64,000 bases of DNA, from NCBI RefSeq assembly GCF_900182635.1, contig NZ_FXTD01000004.1:234135-298134 (forward strand), given 5' to 3'. Shown in pieces: positions 1 to 8,800 of this stretch. Below the pieces are notes generated by a model, which had not been told where the DNA came from, made no database searches, and saw only the letters and a program-made list of their open reading frames with translations. The position numbers and the translations under genes were made by a program. Source of the DNA: Halorubrum cibi (GTDB taxonomy: Archaea > Halobacteriota > Halobacteria > Halobacteriales > Haloferacaceae). Each line of letters opens with the position of its first letter. Position 1 is the first letter of the stretch.

Positions 1-1
1 C

Positions 2-685
2 ACCCACCAGATGGCCGTCAACGTCCAGCTCTCGAAGGAGAACGGCGGCCTCGAAGGCGGCTGTATCTTCGTCGACTCCGAGGACACGTTCCGCCCGGAG
101 CGCATCGACGACATGGTCCGCGGGCTCGACGACGAGATCCTCGCCGACGAGATGGAGCGCCGCGAGATAGAGGGAACGCCGGGAAGCGAGGAGGCCATGG
201 AGGAGCTGATCGACGCCTTCCTCGATCAGATCCACGTTGCGAAGGCGTTCAACTCCAACCATCAGATCCTGTTAGCCGAGAAGGCCAAGGAGCTCGCGGG
301 CGAACACGAGGAGGGCGAGTGGCCCATCCGGATCGTCTGTGTGGACTCTCTCACCGCCCACTTCCGCGCCGAGTACGTCGGTCGGGGGGAACTCGCGGAG
401 CGCCAACAGAAGCTCAACAAACACCTCCACGACCTGATGCGGATCGGCGACCTGTTCAACACCGCCATCCTCGTCACCAACCAGGTCGCGTCGAACCCCG
501 ACTCCTACTTCGGGGACCCCACGCAGGCGATCGGCGGCAACATCCTCGGTCACGCCTCGACGTTCCGGATCTACCTCCGGAAGTCCAAGGGCAACAAGCG
601 GATCGTCCGGCTCGTGGACGCGCCGAACCTCGCCGACGGCGAGGCCGTGATGCGCGTCCAAGGCGAGGGACTGAAACCGGAGTGA
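2..685 (+). CDS. radA: DNA repair and recombination protein RadA, 3' part
   Basis: Recombinase of the archaeal RadA/Rad51 family, which forms nucleoprotein filaments on single-stranded DNA and carries out strand exchange. The window opens inside the gene, just after the Walker A region; the frame is open from base 2 ([11 protein letters not shown]). Visible are the RecA-core segment [17 protein letters not shown], the Walker B strand IRIVCVDSL, the [20 protein letters not shown] segment and the ATP-cap/L2 region [20 protein letters not shown], ending with the usual short tail GEGLKPE. The N-terminal helix-hairpin-helix domain and the P-loop lie upstream of the window. The family assignment is secure. 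Confidence 0.97.
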   Translation, partial: THQMAVNVQLSKENGGLEGGCIFVDSEDTFRPERIDDMVRGLDDEILADEMERREIEGTPGSEEAMEELIDAFLDQIHVAKAFNSNHQILLAEKAKELAGEHEEGEWPIRIVCVDSLTAHFRAEYVGRGELAERQQKLNKHLHDLMRIGDLFNTAILVTNQVASNPDSYFGDPTQAIGGNILGHASTFRIYLRKSKGNKRIVRLVDAPNLADGEAVMRVQGEGLKPE

Positions 686-1061
686 TCGCGGCGATCGGCT
701 CCGCGTAGTCCGTCACTCGACGGTCTCGTCCCGGCCGGTCGCGATGGTCGGTGTACGAACGTCAACTTCTCCGTACATCGGGTGTATCGTCCGTAATCCG
801 CGGACTCGACGGATATCCCGCGTCAACGCCGACTCCTCGGCCGGCAATATTCGCAAAAGGGGGTCGCGCCCGGCGCGATGGCCGACGATCGCCGCCGTTC
901 CCGCGAGAGTAGTTAGAAAAACAACACTATATTCGGTCAGTTCCCTCGCAACGATTGCCGAACGACCGGTCGGAATACGTCCTTAAACACCATAGTGTCC
1001 TCCTTATATTTGACACTGGCAGTATTATTAAAGAGATTTCTTTCGAAACCCAACTCAAACG
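686..1061. other. intergenic region, no gene seen
   Basis: About 375 bp between radA and the ammonium transporter leader. The right half (from about 900) is clearly AT-richer than the surrounding genes. It holds a small inverted repeat ACAC-CATA-GTGT at 987-998 and a second TATA-like stretch (cttatatt) near 1002, either of which could be regulatory. The open frame from 744 has no recognisable domain and unlikely composition, and I do not call it. Confidence 0.5.
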
Positions 1062-1069
1062 TTTATATA
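1062..1069 (+). promoter_or_regulatory. TATA box of the amt leader/transporter transcript
   Basis: tttatata in an AT-rich tract. Transcription would start about 25 bp downstream, near 1090-1095. That is only 10-15 nt before the ATG at 1105, but about 70 nt before the transporter start at 1164, so the short upstream ORF would be the first reading frame of the mRNA. Confidence 0.7.
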
Positions 1070-1104
1070 TTCGTGATACCTGACCCGAAAACGTGATTCA
1101 ACAC

Positions 1105-1167
1105 ATGAACACGGATGAAAAGACTCGTGTGGTAGACGTACGTTCAACTGAGGTGCGTTCGGCGTGA
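1105..1167 (+). CDS. 20-codon upstream ORF overlapping the ammonium transporter start
   Basis: Encodes [20 protein letters not shown] and stops with the TGA of a GTGA overlap, whose GTG (1164) is the start of the ammonium transporter. It begins about 40 nt after a good TATA box, which suits a nearly leaderless first cistron. The peptide resembles nothing I recognise; it is hydrophilic with no membrane segment. The 4-bp overlap is the same arrangement used between the arg genes in this window, so translational coupling is plausible. It may be a leader peptide controlling transporter synthesis, or a very small protein in its own right. Confidence 0.55.
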   Translation: MNTDEKTRVVDVRSTEVRSA

Positions 1168-2849
1168 CGATCGGCGTCCTCGCCAGCATCGATCCGAGCG
1201 TGCTCGCGGAGGGGGTGAACCTGATGTGGGTCGCGGTGGTGTGTTTCCTCATCTTCTTCATGCACGCCGGCTTCGCGATGCTCGAGGCGGGGCAGGTCCG
1301 CGCGAAGAACGTCGCGAACCAGCTCACGAAGAACCTGCTCACCTGGAGCATCGGCGTCCTCGTCTACTTCCTCGTCGGCTTCGGGATCGAGGGCGTCGCC
1401 GGCGGCGGCGGCTTCTCATCGGCCGCGGCGCTCGGCGACGGTAGCTGGGTCAACAGCTGGCTGTTCGGTGCCGTCTTCGCGATGACGGCGGCCACCATCG
1501 TCTCCGGTGCGGTCGCCGGCCGCGCGAAGCTCCGCGCGTACGTGGCGTACACGGTCGCCATCTCGGCGGTGATCTACCCGGTGGTTGCGGGGATCACCTG
1601 GGGCGGCGGCTTCCTCGGCGGCGCCGGGCTCGGCTTCACTGACTTCGCCGGCGGGATGATCGTCCACGGCGTCGGCGGCATCGCCGGTCTCACCGCGGCG
1701 TACGTGCTCGGCCCGCGCATGGACCGCTACGCCGAGGACGGCTCCACGAACGTCATCCCCGGTCACTCGATGACGTTCGCCGTGCTCGGCACGCTGGTCC
1801 TGGCGTTCGGCTGGTACGGCTTCAACGTCGGCACGACCGCAACCGTGTTCTCGGTCACCGACGCGGGCGAGCTCGCGCTCGGCGGCTACGCGTCGGTCGG
1901 CCGCGTCTCGCTGGCGACGACCCTCGGAATGGCCGCGGGCGGTGCCGGTGCGGCGCTCGCCTCCCTGTACGCCACGAAGAAGGTCGACACGCTGTACGTC
2001 GCGAACGGCCTGCTCGCCGGGCTCGTCGGCGTCACGGGCATCGCGAACGTCGTCACGTGGTGGGGAGCGATCCTGGTCGCGCTCGTGTGTGGCCTCCAGC
2101 TCCCGCTCGTCTTCGAGTTCGCCGCCGACCGGATGAAGATCGACGACGTCTGTGCGGTGTTCCCCGTCCACGGCTCCGCGGGCGTCATCGGCGTGCTCGC
2201 GCTGCCGTTCGTCCACGTCGACGGCTTCTCCACCGGCCTGCTCGTCTCGCAGGTGATCGGCGTCGCCGTCATCACGGTCTGGACGGTCGCCGCGACCGCC
2301 GCCGTCTTCGGGGCGTTCAAGGCGGTCGGGCAGGCGCGCGTCACGCCGGAACACGAGCGCGACGGGCTCGACGTCAGCGAACACGGCGTCGAGACGTACC
2401 CCGAGTTCGGCAAGCCGACCGTCAGCACCGACGGCGGGACGGTCGCCGCCGACGCGTCCTCGCCCGACGGCTCGCCGCGGGCCGACGGTGGCGAGGAGGG
2501 CGGCACGGAGATCAAGATGGTCACCGCGATCGTCCGTCCGGACAAGCTCGGCGCGATAAAGCAGGCGCTCGCGGAGATCAAGGCCCCGTCGCTCACCGTG
2601 ACGAACGTCTCCGGCCGCGGCAGCCAGCCCGCGAAGACGGGCCAGTGGCGCGGCGAGGAGTTCACGGTCGACCTCCACCAGAAGGTGAAAGTCGACGTCG
2701 TCGTCGCCGACATCCCGGCCGACGAGGTCGCGGAGGCGATCCGCGGGGCCGCGGAGACCGGCGAGCCGGGCGACGGCAAGGTGTTCGTCCTGCCCGTCGA
2801 GGACGCGATTCAGGTCCGCACCGGCGCGACCGGACCGGAGGCGGTGTAG
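1164..2849 (+). CDS. ammonium transporter with C-terminal fused P-II (GlnK) domain
   Basis: Amt/Mep/Rh channel for ammonium in the cell membrane. The GTG start overlaps the leader ORF by 4 bp. Residues about 15-390 form the eleven-helix Amt body; the twin pore histidines are visible at H168 ([10 protein letters not shown]) and H336 ([10 protein letters not shown]). An acidic linker of about 55 residues (395-447) joins it to a complete P-II domain (449-555), with the T-loop around [18 protein letters not shown] and the signature [11 protein letters not shown]. Amt and GlnK are usually separate adjacent genes; here the gate regulator is covalently attached. The T-loop position normally holding the uridylylated Tyr reads RGEEF, so that modification is unlikely. 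Regulation is probably by effector and nucleotide binding. Confidence 0.95.
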   Translation: MTIGVLASIDPSVLAEGVNLMWVAVVCFLIFFMHAGFAMLEAGQVRAKNVANQLTKNLLTWSIGVLVYFLVGFGIEGVAGGGGFSSAAALGDGSWVNSWLFGAVFAMTAATIVSGAVAGRAKLRAYVAYTVAISAVIYPVVAGITWGGGFLGGAGLGFTDFAGGMIVHGVGGIAGLTAAYVLGPRMDRYAEDGSTNVIPGHSMTFAVLGTLVLAFGWYGFNVGTTATVFSVTDAGELALGGYASVGRVSLATTLGMAAGGAGAALASLYATKKVDTLYVANGLLAGLVGVTGIANVVTWWGAILVALVCGLQLPLVFEFAADRMKIDDVCAVFPVHGSAGVIGVLALPFVHVDGFSTGLLVSQVIGVAVITVWTVAATAAVFGAFKAVGQARVTPEHERDGLDVSEHGVETYPEFGKPTVSTDGGTVAADASSPDGSPRADGGEEGGTEIKMVTAIVRPDKLGAIKQALAEIKAPSLTVTNVSGRGSQPAKTGQWRGEEFTVDLHQKVKVDVVVADIPADEVAEAIRGAAETGEPGDGKVFVLPVEDAIQVRTGATGPEAV

Positions 2850-2943
2850 TCCGCGAGCGCGGTTCGCCTCGCGAAACGACCCGCCTCGCGGGATCGACAC
2901 ACGACCGACCAACCCTTTTGTTTCCGCCGTCGCCACGTACCGC

Positions 2944-3399
2944 ATGGTCTCGGACACGCGGCTGTACGGCGCGGCGATCGCGTTCGCCTCCGGCGGCTAC
3001 TCGATCGCGAGCGCCGCCGGCGCGACGCGAACGACGCTGACCGCGTGGCTCATGCTCGCGCTCGGAGCGGTGGTCGTCGTCCACGGCGCCCTCCTGCTCG
3101 TGCCGGCCGTTCCCCTCGACGACGCGACGAGCGGGGAGCTAATGCTCGCGTACGCCGTCGTCATGCTCGCGAACCAGGCGGCGCTGGCGACCGGCATGGC
3201 GGGTGGGACGACCGGCGGCGGAACGGACGGCGGCGGAATGACCGGCGGGTCGATGGGCGGCGGAAGCGGGACGATGGGGAGCATGGGCGGCGACGCGACG
3301 ATGACCGCGGCGATGCCGTGGGACCTCGGGATGGCCGTGCTCGCGCTGCTCATGCTCGTCAGCGGCGCGATAATGCTCCGGAGCGACGACGGAATGTAG
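2944..3399 (+). CDS. small membrane protein with Gly/Met-rich loop
   Basis: A 151-residue protein of unknown function. Four probable membrane helices at about residues 5-27, 35-53, 65-83 and 127-146. The loop between helices 3 and 4 (about 84-120) is a low-complexity Gly/Met/Thr/Ser stretch (for example GGSMGGGSGTMGSMGG). The ATG at 2944 is preceded by a T-rich segment (cccttttgtttcc) about 25 bp upstream that could be a weak promoter. It lies in the same direction as hemL, 78 bp upstream of it, but nothing shows a functional link. The Met-rich loop could suggest metal contact; this is speculation. Confidence 0.8.
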   Translation: MVSDTRLYGAAIAFASGGYSIASAAGATRTTLTAWLMLALGAVVVVHGALLLVPAVPLDDATSGELMLAYAVVMLANQAALATGMAGGTTGGGTDGGGMTGGSMGGGSGTMGSMGGDATMTAAMPWDLGMAVLALLMLVSGAIMLRSDDGM

Positions 3400-3477
3400 C
3401 CGACCGATGCCGGAGGGACCGAGGCGACCGAAGCCGACTCGGTAACACCTTTCCACGGGGCGTTCGAAGCGCCGGAC

Positions 3478-4815
3478 ATGAACCACGAGCGCTCCCGCGA
3501 GCTGTACGACCGCGCGCTGTCGGTCATGCCGGGCGGGGTCAACTCCTCGGTCCGGGCGACGATGCCGCACCCGTTCTTCGTCGAGCGCGGTGACGGCGGC
3601 CACGTGATCGACGCCGACGGCAACCGGTACGTCGACTGGGTGATGGGGTACGGTCCACTGCTGTACGGCCACGACCTGCCCGAGCCGGTCGAGGCGGCTA
3701 TCCAGTCGCACGTCGCGGCCGGACCGATGTACGGCGCGCCCACGGAGGTGGAGGTCGAACACGCGGAGTTCGTGGCGCGACACGTCCCGAGCGTCGAGTC
3801 GATCCGGTTCGTCAACTCGGGAACGGAGGCGACGGTGTCGGCGGTGCGGCTGGCGCGGGGCCACACCGGCCGCGACAAGATCGTCGTGATGGAGGGGGGC
3901 TACCACGGCGCACAGGAGTCGACCCTCGTCGAGGGGAGCCCCGAGAACCCTCACCCCTCGACGGCGGGGATCCCCGAGTCGTTCGCGGAACACACCCTTC
4001 CGATCCCCTTCAACGACCCCGCGACCGCGAAGGAGGTGTTCGCCGAACACGGCGACGACATCGCCGCGGTCCTCGTCGAGCCGATCCTCGCGAACACGGG
4101 GATCGTCGCCCCGATCGACGGCTACCACGAGACGCTCCGGGACCTCTGTGACGACCACGGGTCGCTGCTTATCTTCGACGAGGTGATCACCGGGTTCCGT
4201 GTCGGCGGCCTCGGCTGCGCGCAGTCGAAGTTCGGCGTCACCCCGGACGTGACCACCTTCGGGAAGATCGTCGGCGGCGGGTTCCCGGTCGGCGCGATCG
4301 GCGGGCGCGCGGACGTCATCGAGGGGTTCACCCCGTCCGGCGACGTCTTCCAGTCGGGCACGTTCTCGGGGCACCCGGTCACGATGGCCGCGGGGAAGGC
4401 CACCCTCGAGTACGCCGCAGAGAACGACGTGTACGAGCACGTGAACCGCCTCGGCCGGAAGCTTCGGGAGGGGATCGCGGAGATCTGCGCCGAGCGCGCC
4501 CCCGAGTACACCGTCGTCGGCACCGATTCGATGTTCAAGACGGTCTTCACCCGCGAGGCCCCCGACGACCCCGACGCCTGCTGTGCGGGCGGCTGCCGGC
4601 AGAACCCCGACTGCGACCGCTACGACGCCTGTCCGAAGACCGGCGCGGACGTCGCGAACGCCGCCACTGACCGCTGGGAGCGGGTGTTCTGGCAGGAGAT
4701 GAAGGATCACGGCGTCTTCCTCACCGCCAACCAGTTCGAGTGCCAGTTCACCTCCTACGCGCACACCGAGGAGGACGTCGAGACGACCCTTGAGGCGTAC
4801 CGCGAGGCGATCTGA
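3478..4815 (+). CDS. hemL: glutamate-1-semialdehyde 2,1-aminomutase
   Basis: PLP enzyme making 5-aminolevulinate from glutamate-1-semialdehyde in the C5 pathway of tetrapyrrole synthesis. 445 residues. Visible are [18 protein letters not shown] (PLP phosphate region), [13 protein letters not shown] with the cofactor-contacting Asp, and [17 protein letters not shown] with the Schiff-base lysine at about K263. Residues about 366-392 are a Cys-rich insertion near the C terminus with five cysteines (368, 369, 373, 379, 385). It is absent from bacterial HemL as I know it and resembles a metal-binding loop. No other haem gene is adjacent. Confidence 0.96.
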   Translation: MNHERSRELYDRALSVMPGGVNSSVRATMPHPFFVERGDGGHVIDADGNRYVDWVMGYGPLLYGHDLPEPVEAAIQSHVAAGPMYGAPTEVEVEHAEFVARHVPSVESIRFVNSGTEATVSAVRLARGHTGRDKIVVMEGGYHGAQESTLVEGSPENPHPSTAGIPESFAEHTLPIPFNDPATAKEVFAEHGDDIAAVLVEPILANTGIVAPIDGYHETLRDLCDDHGSLLIFDEVITGFRVGGLGCAQSKFGVTPDVTTFGKIVGGGFPVGAIGGRADVIEGFTPSGDVFQSGTFSGHPVTMAAGKATLEYAAENDVYEHVNRLGRKLREGIAEICAERAPEYTVVGTDSMFKTVFTREAPDDPDACCAGGCRQNPDCDRYDACPKTGADVANAATDRWERVFWQEMKDHGVFLTANQFECQFTSYAHTEEDVETTLEAYREAI

Positions 4816-4957
4816 GCACGCCACTTGTGGTGGCGCGTGCCGTGAGCGGCCCGTCGGGCCGCGAACGCACCGCGCGAGGGAGTCAGTCGCCTTCGGCGAC
4901 TGACGAGGCTGGGGAGGCGTGAGGTGCGTTCCCGCGAGCGATAGCGAGCGGGAGCAC
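4816..4957 (+). repeat. dispersed structured intergenic element, copy 1
   Basis: Core at 4866-4928. CGCACC (4866-4871) pairs with GGTGCG (4923-4928) as an outer stem. Inside lie the conserved strands GCGCGAGGGAG (4872-4882) and GAGGCTGGGGAGGCGT (4905-4920). They enclose a perfect 9-bp hairpin TCAGTCGCC/GGCGACTGA (4883-4891/4895-4903). Upstream flank 4835-4866 includes a gcggcccg/cgggccgc hairpin that is nearly identical in copy 4. Downstream flank has cccgcgag...gagcggg. Related copies lie at 15205, 48921 (minus) and 56605 (minus). Confidence 0.85.
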
Positions 4958-5584
4958 GGAAGTCGCAGCGCCGAGCGAAGCGAGGCGACCGTTTTCCGGC
5001 GGTTGCGGTCGGGCGGGACTCAAAGGGGCAGTCGCGAGGCGGGCGCAGGCGACGTAAGCACCGCAACGAGAGAGTGAGCGAAGCGAACGATCGAGTGAGG
5101 AGCGCAGCGAGCGTGCGCCCGCCTCGCGGCTGGGGCTTTGGAGGTGTTCATCGCAGTCACGTTTTCAGCAGCGTACAGCCGAGCGACTGGGGTTTTGGCG
5201 GTGTTTACCGCGACGGCAACTGCGTACAGCCGAGCGGCTGGAACTCCGGTGGTGATCGTCGTCGAGTCGTCGCCGTTCACGTACGGGCCTTCTCGAGAGC
5301 CGCGCTCGTCGGAAGTACGCAACCTTTTTATGCCGAACCGGAATTACGTCCTAGTGATGACCGCGGAGGCTCGTCGCGACCTCGCCCTCTTCCGACAGCG
5401 ACGAGCCCCGCGACCGCGACGAGCAGTCCGACCGCCGCGACCGGCTTCCGGCGCGGCGCGACGACCGGCCCCCTGAGGCCGCAGATTTCACTCGTCGCGT
5501 TCGCGCCGTTTCGTCCCGGAGAGTCGTCGCTGTATCGTTCGTCAGCGTCGGCTTTTCCACTTCATTACAACATCTAAATCGATG
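4958..5584. other. gene-free repeat-rich region between hemL and argG
   Basis: About 630 bp with no credible gene. The first part has runs of words such as gagcgaagcgag typical of haloarchaeal intergenic repeats, and cgaggcgg/ccgcctcg arms (about 5035 and 5119) that could pair. The middle (5130-5250) has a degenerate tandem repeat listed separately. The last 100 bp are AT-richer and lead into the argG promoter. Open frames here (for example 5074-5577) are judged by-products of composition. Confidence 0.6.
5130..5250. repeat. degenerate tandem repeat, about 51-57 bp unit, two full copies and a partial third
   Basis: Units begin at 5130, 5187 and 5238 with ctgg; the first two read ctggggctttgg and ctggggttttgg. 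They share the block gcgtacagccgagcg near their 3' ends (about 5171 and 5222). The phrase cctcgcgg/actggggttttgg also occurs in reverse complement at about 16411-16432, so this is part of a dispersed repeat family rather than a purely local duplication. Confidence 0.7.
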
Positions 5585-5592
5585 AATTTAAG
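5585..5592 (+). promoter_or_regulatory. TATA box of argG
   Basis: aatttaag about 30 bp before the argG ATG, giving an almost leaderless transcript. No separate promoter is seen before argH, so argGH is probably one transcript. Confidence 0.65.
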
Positions 5593-5617
5593 GCCCTAAG
5601 GCGGGTCTTCTCCGGTA

Positions 5618-6877
5618 ATGACAAGCGTTGCACTCGCGTTCAGTGGCGGACTCGACACGACCGTTTGCGTTCCGATCCTGAAAGAGGAGTACGGCTACGA
5701 CGAGGTCATCGGCGTCAACGTCGACGTCGGCCAGCCGACCGACGAGTTCGACGAGGCGGAAGAGACCGCGGAAGCGCTCGGGCTCGACCTCCACGTCGTC
5801 GACGCGAAGGCGGAGTTCGCTGACCTCTGTTTCGACGCGGTGAAGGCGAACGCGACCTATCAGGGCTACCCGCTCGGGACCGCGCTCGCGCGTCCCGTCA
5901 TCGCCGAGGCCATTCTCGGCGTCGCCAAGGAGCAGGGCTGTGACGCCATCGCGCACGGCTGTACGGGCAAGGGGAACGACCAGCTCCGGTTCGAGGCCGT
6001 CTGGCGCGGCTCCGACCTCGAAGTGATCGCGCCGGTCCGCGAGCTGGGGCTCACCCGCGAGTGGGAGATCGAGTACGCCGCCGAGAAGGAGCTGCCCGTC
6101 GAGGCCGGCGACGGCGGCGTCTGGTCCATCGACGAGAACATCTGGTCGCGCGCGGTCGAGGGCGGGAAACTGGAGAACCCGAACTACGAGCCGCCGGAGG
6201 ACATCTACGAGTGGACCGCCGAGCCCGAGGGCGAGACGACCATCGAGATCGCCTTCGAGGAGGGCGTCCCCGTCGCCGTCGACGGCGAGGAGATGGACCC
6301 CGTCCCGCTCATCCAGTACCTCAACGAGTACGCGGGCGAGTTCGGGATCGGCCGCACCGACGTGATGGAGGACCGCATGCTCGGGCTCAAGGTCCGCGAG
6401 AACTACGAGCACCCGGCCGCGACCGTCCTGCTCACCGCCCACCAGGCGCTCGAGGACCTCGTCCTCACCAAGAACGAGCGCTCGTTCAAGAAGGGGATCG
6501 AACACGAGTGGTCCGAGAAGGCGTACCAGGGCCTCGTCTTCGCACCCGTCGTCGACGCGCTGGACGCCTTCATCGACGAGACCCAGGACGTGGTGACCGG
6601 CACCGCGACGGTCAAGGTCTCCGGCGGCAACTGCCGCGTCGTCGCTCGCAACTCCGAGTACGCCGTCTACTCCGAGGAGATGGCCTCGTTCAACACCGAG
6701 GACGTCGCCGGCATCGCCCAGGAGGACGCCACGGGCGTCGCGAAGTACCACGGGCTCCAGGAGCGCCTCGCCAACGACGTGAAGAAGGCGGTCTCGAAGC
6801 CCGAGATCGCCACGGACGGCGGTGCCGCGTCCGACGACGGCACCGACGACGGCTCCGGCGAGACGGACGAGAACTGA
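5618..6877 (+). CDS. argG: argininosuccinate synthase
   Basis: Joins citrulline and aspartate with ATP to form argininosuccinate, the seventh step of arginine synthesis; cytosolic. The 419-residue protein starts with the PP-loop LAFSGGLDTTVCVP (about residues 6-19). It carries the family segments GCTGKGNDQLRFE and SIDENIWSRAVEGG and ends in an acidic low-complexity tail (about 390-419) typical of halophile proteins. The start is set by the TATA box 30 bp upstream and by the N-terminal PP-loop. argH begins at the base after its stop codon. Confidence 0.97.
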   Translation: MTSVALAFSGGLDTTVCVPILKEEYGYDEVIGVNVDVGQPTDEFDEAEETAEALGLDLHVVDAKAEFADLCFDAVKANATYQGYPLGTALARPVIAEAILGVAKEQGCDAIAHGCTGKGNDQLRFEAVWRGSDLEVIAPVRELGLTREWEIEYAAEKELPVEAGDGGVWSIDENIWSRAVEGGKLENPNYEPPEDIYEWTAEPEGETTIEIAFEEGVPVAVDGEEMDPVPLIQYLNEYAGEFGIGRTDVMEDRMLGLKVRENYEHPAATVLLTAHQALEDLVLTKNERSFKKGIEHEWSEKAYQGLVFAPVVDALDAFIDETQDVVTGTATVKVSGGNCRVVARNSEYAVYSEEMASFNTEDVAGIAQEDATGVAKYHGLQERLANDVKKAVSKPEIATDGGAASDDGTDDGSGETDEN

Positions 6878-8353
6878 ATGACTGACGACGACGACTCCGG
6901 AACCGCCGTCCGCCGCGACCGCTTCAGCGGCGGCCCCGCCCGCGCGTTCCTCTCGAGTCTGGCGGCCGACGAGGCGATATTCGCGGCGGATCTCGCGGTC
7001 GACCGCGCGCACGTGGTCATGCTCGCGGAGAGGGGGATCGTCGACGACGCGGTCGCCGGCGAGGTCCTCGAAGCCCTCGACGACGTGGAGGCCGCCGGCC
7101 ACGGCGCTCTCCCCGACGGCGAGGACGTCCACGAGGCGATCGAGACGGCCGTCATCGACCGAGTCGGCCCCGACGGCGGTCGGATGCACACGGCGCGCTC
7201 GCGCAACGACGAGGTGGCGACGTGTATCCGCTACCGCCTGCGCGAGGACCTCCTTGCGGTCGTTGAGGCGACGCTGACGCTGCGGGAGGCCCTACTCGAC
7301 GTGGCAGACGAGCACGCGGAGACGGTGATGCCCGGGTACACCCACCTCCAGCCCGCCCAGCCCACGACCGTCGGCCACTACCTGCTCTCGTACGAGGGCG
7401 GGATCGGTCGCGACACCGAGCGCCTGCTCGGCGCGTACGACCGGACGAACCGCTCGCCGCTCGGCGGGGCCGCCTTCGCCGGCACGCCGTTCGACGTCGA
7501 CCGCGAGCGCACCGCCGATCTGCTCGGGTTCGACGGGCTCGTCCACAACTCGATGGACGCCTCGTCCGCCCGTGACTTCCTTGCCGAGGCATCGACCGCC
7601 TGTGCGACGCTGTCGACGACGTTGTCGGGGCTCGCGGAGGACCTGATCCTCTTCTCGAACAAGGGCTTTCTCGAGCTGTCCGACGACTACTCGTCGACGT
7701 CCTCGATCATGCCCCAGAAGAAGAACCCCGACACGCTGGAGCTGACTCGCGGCGTCGCCGGCGACGCGATCGGCGAGGCGACGGGGACGCTGAGCCTGCT
7801 GAAGGGGTTGCCCCGCGCGTACAACCGCGACCTCCAGCGCGCGCACGCGAGCGTGTTCGAGACCGCCGACGACGTGCGGGAGGCGGCGGAGGTCGCCGCC
7901 GGCGCGGTCGCGACCGCCGATTGGGCGGTCGAGGAGCTCGCGTCGGCCGCCGGCGACGGTTTCTCGACGGCGACGGGCGTCGCCGACCTGCTCGCGATGG
8001 GCGGACTGCCGTTCCGGACCGCCCACGAGATCGTCGCGGCCGCGGCCGAGTCGATCGACGACGCCGACGACCCGGCGACCGCGGCCGCAAAAGTTGACGA
8101 GGCCGCACGAGAGGTCACGGGCGAGCCCCTCTCGGCGTACGTGAGCCGCGAGGACGTGGAGGCCGCGCTCGATCCGGCGGAGAGCGTCGCGAGTCGCGAT
8201 TCGACCGGCGGGCCCGCCCCCGACGCGGTCGCCGAGGCGCTCGCGGCGAGCGAGGCCGGTCTCGACGACGACGCGGAAGCGCTGGCCGCACGCCGCGACA
8301 CGCTCGCCGCCGCGACCGACCGGCTGGAGACGGAGGTGGAGACGTATGCGTGA
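6878..8353 (+). CDS. argH: argininosuccinate lyase
   Basis: Splits argininosuccinate into arginine and fumarate, the last step of the pathway; a member of the fumarase/aspartase superfamily and normally a tetramer. 491 residues. Signature motifs are HTARSRNDEVAT (about 107-118), GYTHLQPAQPTTVGHYL and the catalytic loop SSIMPQKKNPDTLELTRG. It follows argG without a gap (stop-start TGAATG). A short acidic N-terminal extension MTDDDDSGT is present. The 3' end is Ala/Asp/Glu-rich. Confidence 0.97.
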   Translation: MTDDDDSGTAVRRDRFSGGPARAFLSSLAADEAIFAADLAVDRAHVVMLAERGIVDDAVAGEVLEALDDVEAAGHGALPDGEDVHEAIETAVIDRVGPDGGRMHTARSRNDEVATCIRYRLREDLLAVVEATLTLREALLDVADEHAETVMPGYTHLQPAQPTTVGHYLLSYEGGIGRDTERLLGAYDRTNRSPLGGAAFAGTPFDVDRERTADLLGFDGLVHNSMDASSARDFLAEASTACATLSTTLSGLAEDLILFSNKGFLELSDDYSSTSSIMPQKKNPDTLELTRGVAGDAIGEATGTLSLLKGLPRAYNRDLQRAHASVFETADDVREAAEVAAGAVATADWAVEELASAAGDGFSTATGVADLLAMGGLPFRTAHEIVAAAAESIDDADDPATAAAKVDEAAREVTGEPLSAYVSREDVEAALDPAESVASRDSTGGPAPDAVAEALAASEAGLDDDAEALAARRDTLAAATDRLETEVETYA

Positions 8354-8537
8354 GTCGACTCGTGACGCGGACTCGACGCTCCGACAGCCGCCGCGACCGC
8401 CGCGATCGCCGCCGTCCCCGCGAGGGGACAACTAATTACTGAAATCTGTCATCGGATTTCACACGACGGCTGAATTGGCTTTTCGAACCGTTAGAGTCGA
8501 CTCTATTTATTGTAAACAAAATTATATTTTCGAAGGG

Positions 8538-8545
8538 TTTATGTT
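8538..8545 (+). promoter_or_regulatory. TATA box of the lysW-argXCBDE operon
   Basis: tttatgtt within an AT-rich stretch (about 8500-8550). It lies about 28 bp before the ATG at 8571, which favours that start over the in-frame codons further upstream and implies a leaderless operon mRNA. The 217 bp between argH and lysW contain no gene. Confidence 0.65.
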
Positions 8546-8570
8546 TTATCGGAGGCGAGTATCGCCCACG

Positions 8571-8759
8571 ATGACGACCGATACCGATCCGGTGCTGGCA
8601 GAGGACCCGATCACGGGCGAGGAGATCGAGCTTCCGGCCGACGTCGAGGTTGGCGAGATAATCGACAGTCCGGTCACCGGGACCGAACTGGAGGTCATCT
8701 CGCTGGATCCCGTCACGCTGGAGGAGGCTCCCGAACTCGAGGAGGACTGGGGAGAGTAG
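8571..8759 (+). CDS. lysW: amino-group carrier protein LysW, cysteine-less
   Basis: Small acidic carrier whose C-terminal glutamate is ligated to the amino group of the substrate, protecting it through the arginine (or lysine) pathway. The 62 residues end in the diagnostic EEDWGE. The middle (ELPADVEVGEI, TELEVISLDPVTLEEAP) aligns well with Thermus LysW. The zinc knuckles CPxCG and CxxCG of that family are replaced by DPITG (12-16) and SPVTG (33-37): there is not one cysteine. The ATG at 8571 is chosen from the TATA spacing; a longer in-frame reading from 8475 would begin upstream of the promoter. Context gives the job: carrier for ArgX, ArgB, ArgC, ArgD and ArgE. Confidence 0.92.
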   Translation: MTTDTDPVLAEDPITGEEIELPADVEVGEIIDSPVTGTELEVISLDPVTLEEAPELEEDWGE

Positions 8760-8800
8760 ATGGTGACGAACCTCACGACGTCGACACGCGAGTGGTCGGC

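Noticed and set aside
744..986. 80-residue open frame upstream of the ammonium transporter leader
   Set aside because: Basic, low-information sequence with no domain, no promoter at a suitable distance and an AT-rich promoter region inside it.
1416..2957. Long antisense frame opposite the amt-P-II gene, and similar long frames opposite many genes
   Set aside because: High G+C genes with NNS codons routinely give long Arg/Asp/Gly-rich antisense frames; none shows a domain and the sense genes are certain.
5074..5577. 167-residue frame with GWGFGG repeats between hemL and argG
   Set aside because: It is the translation of dispersed intergenic repeats; the start lies inside a gagcgaagcg-type repeat and the second half is arbitrary.
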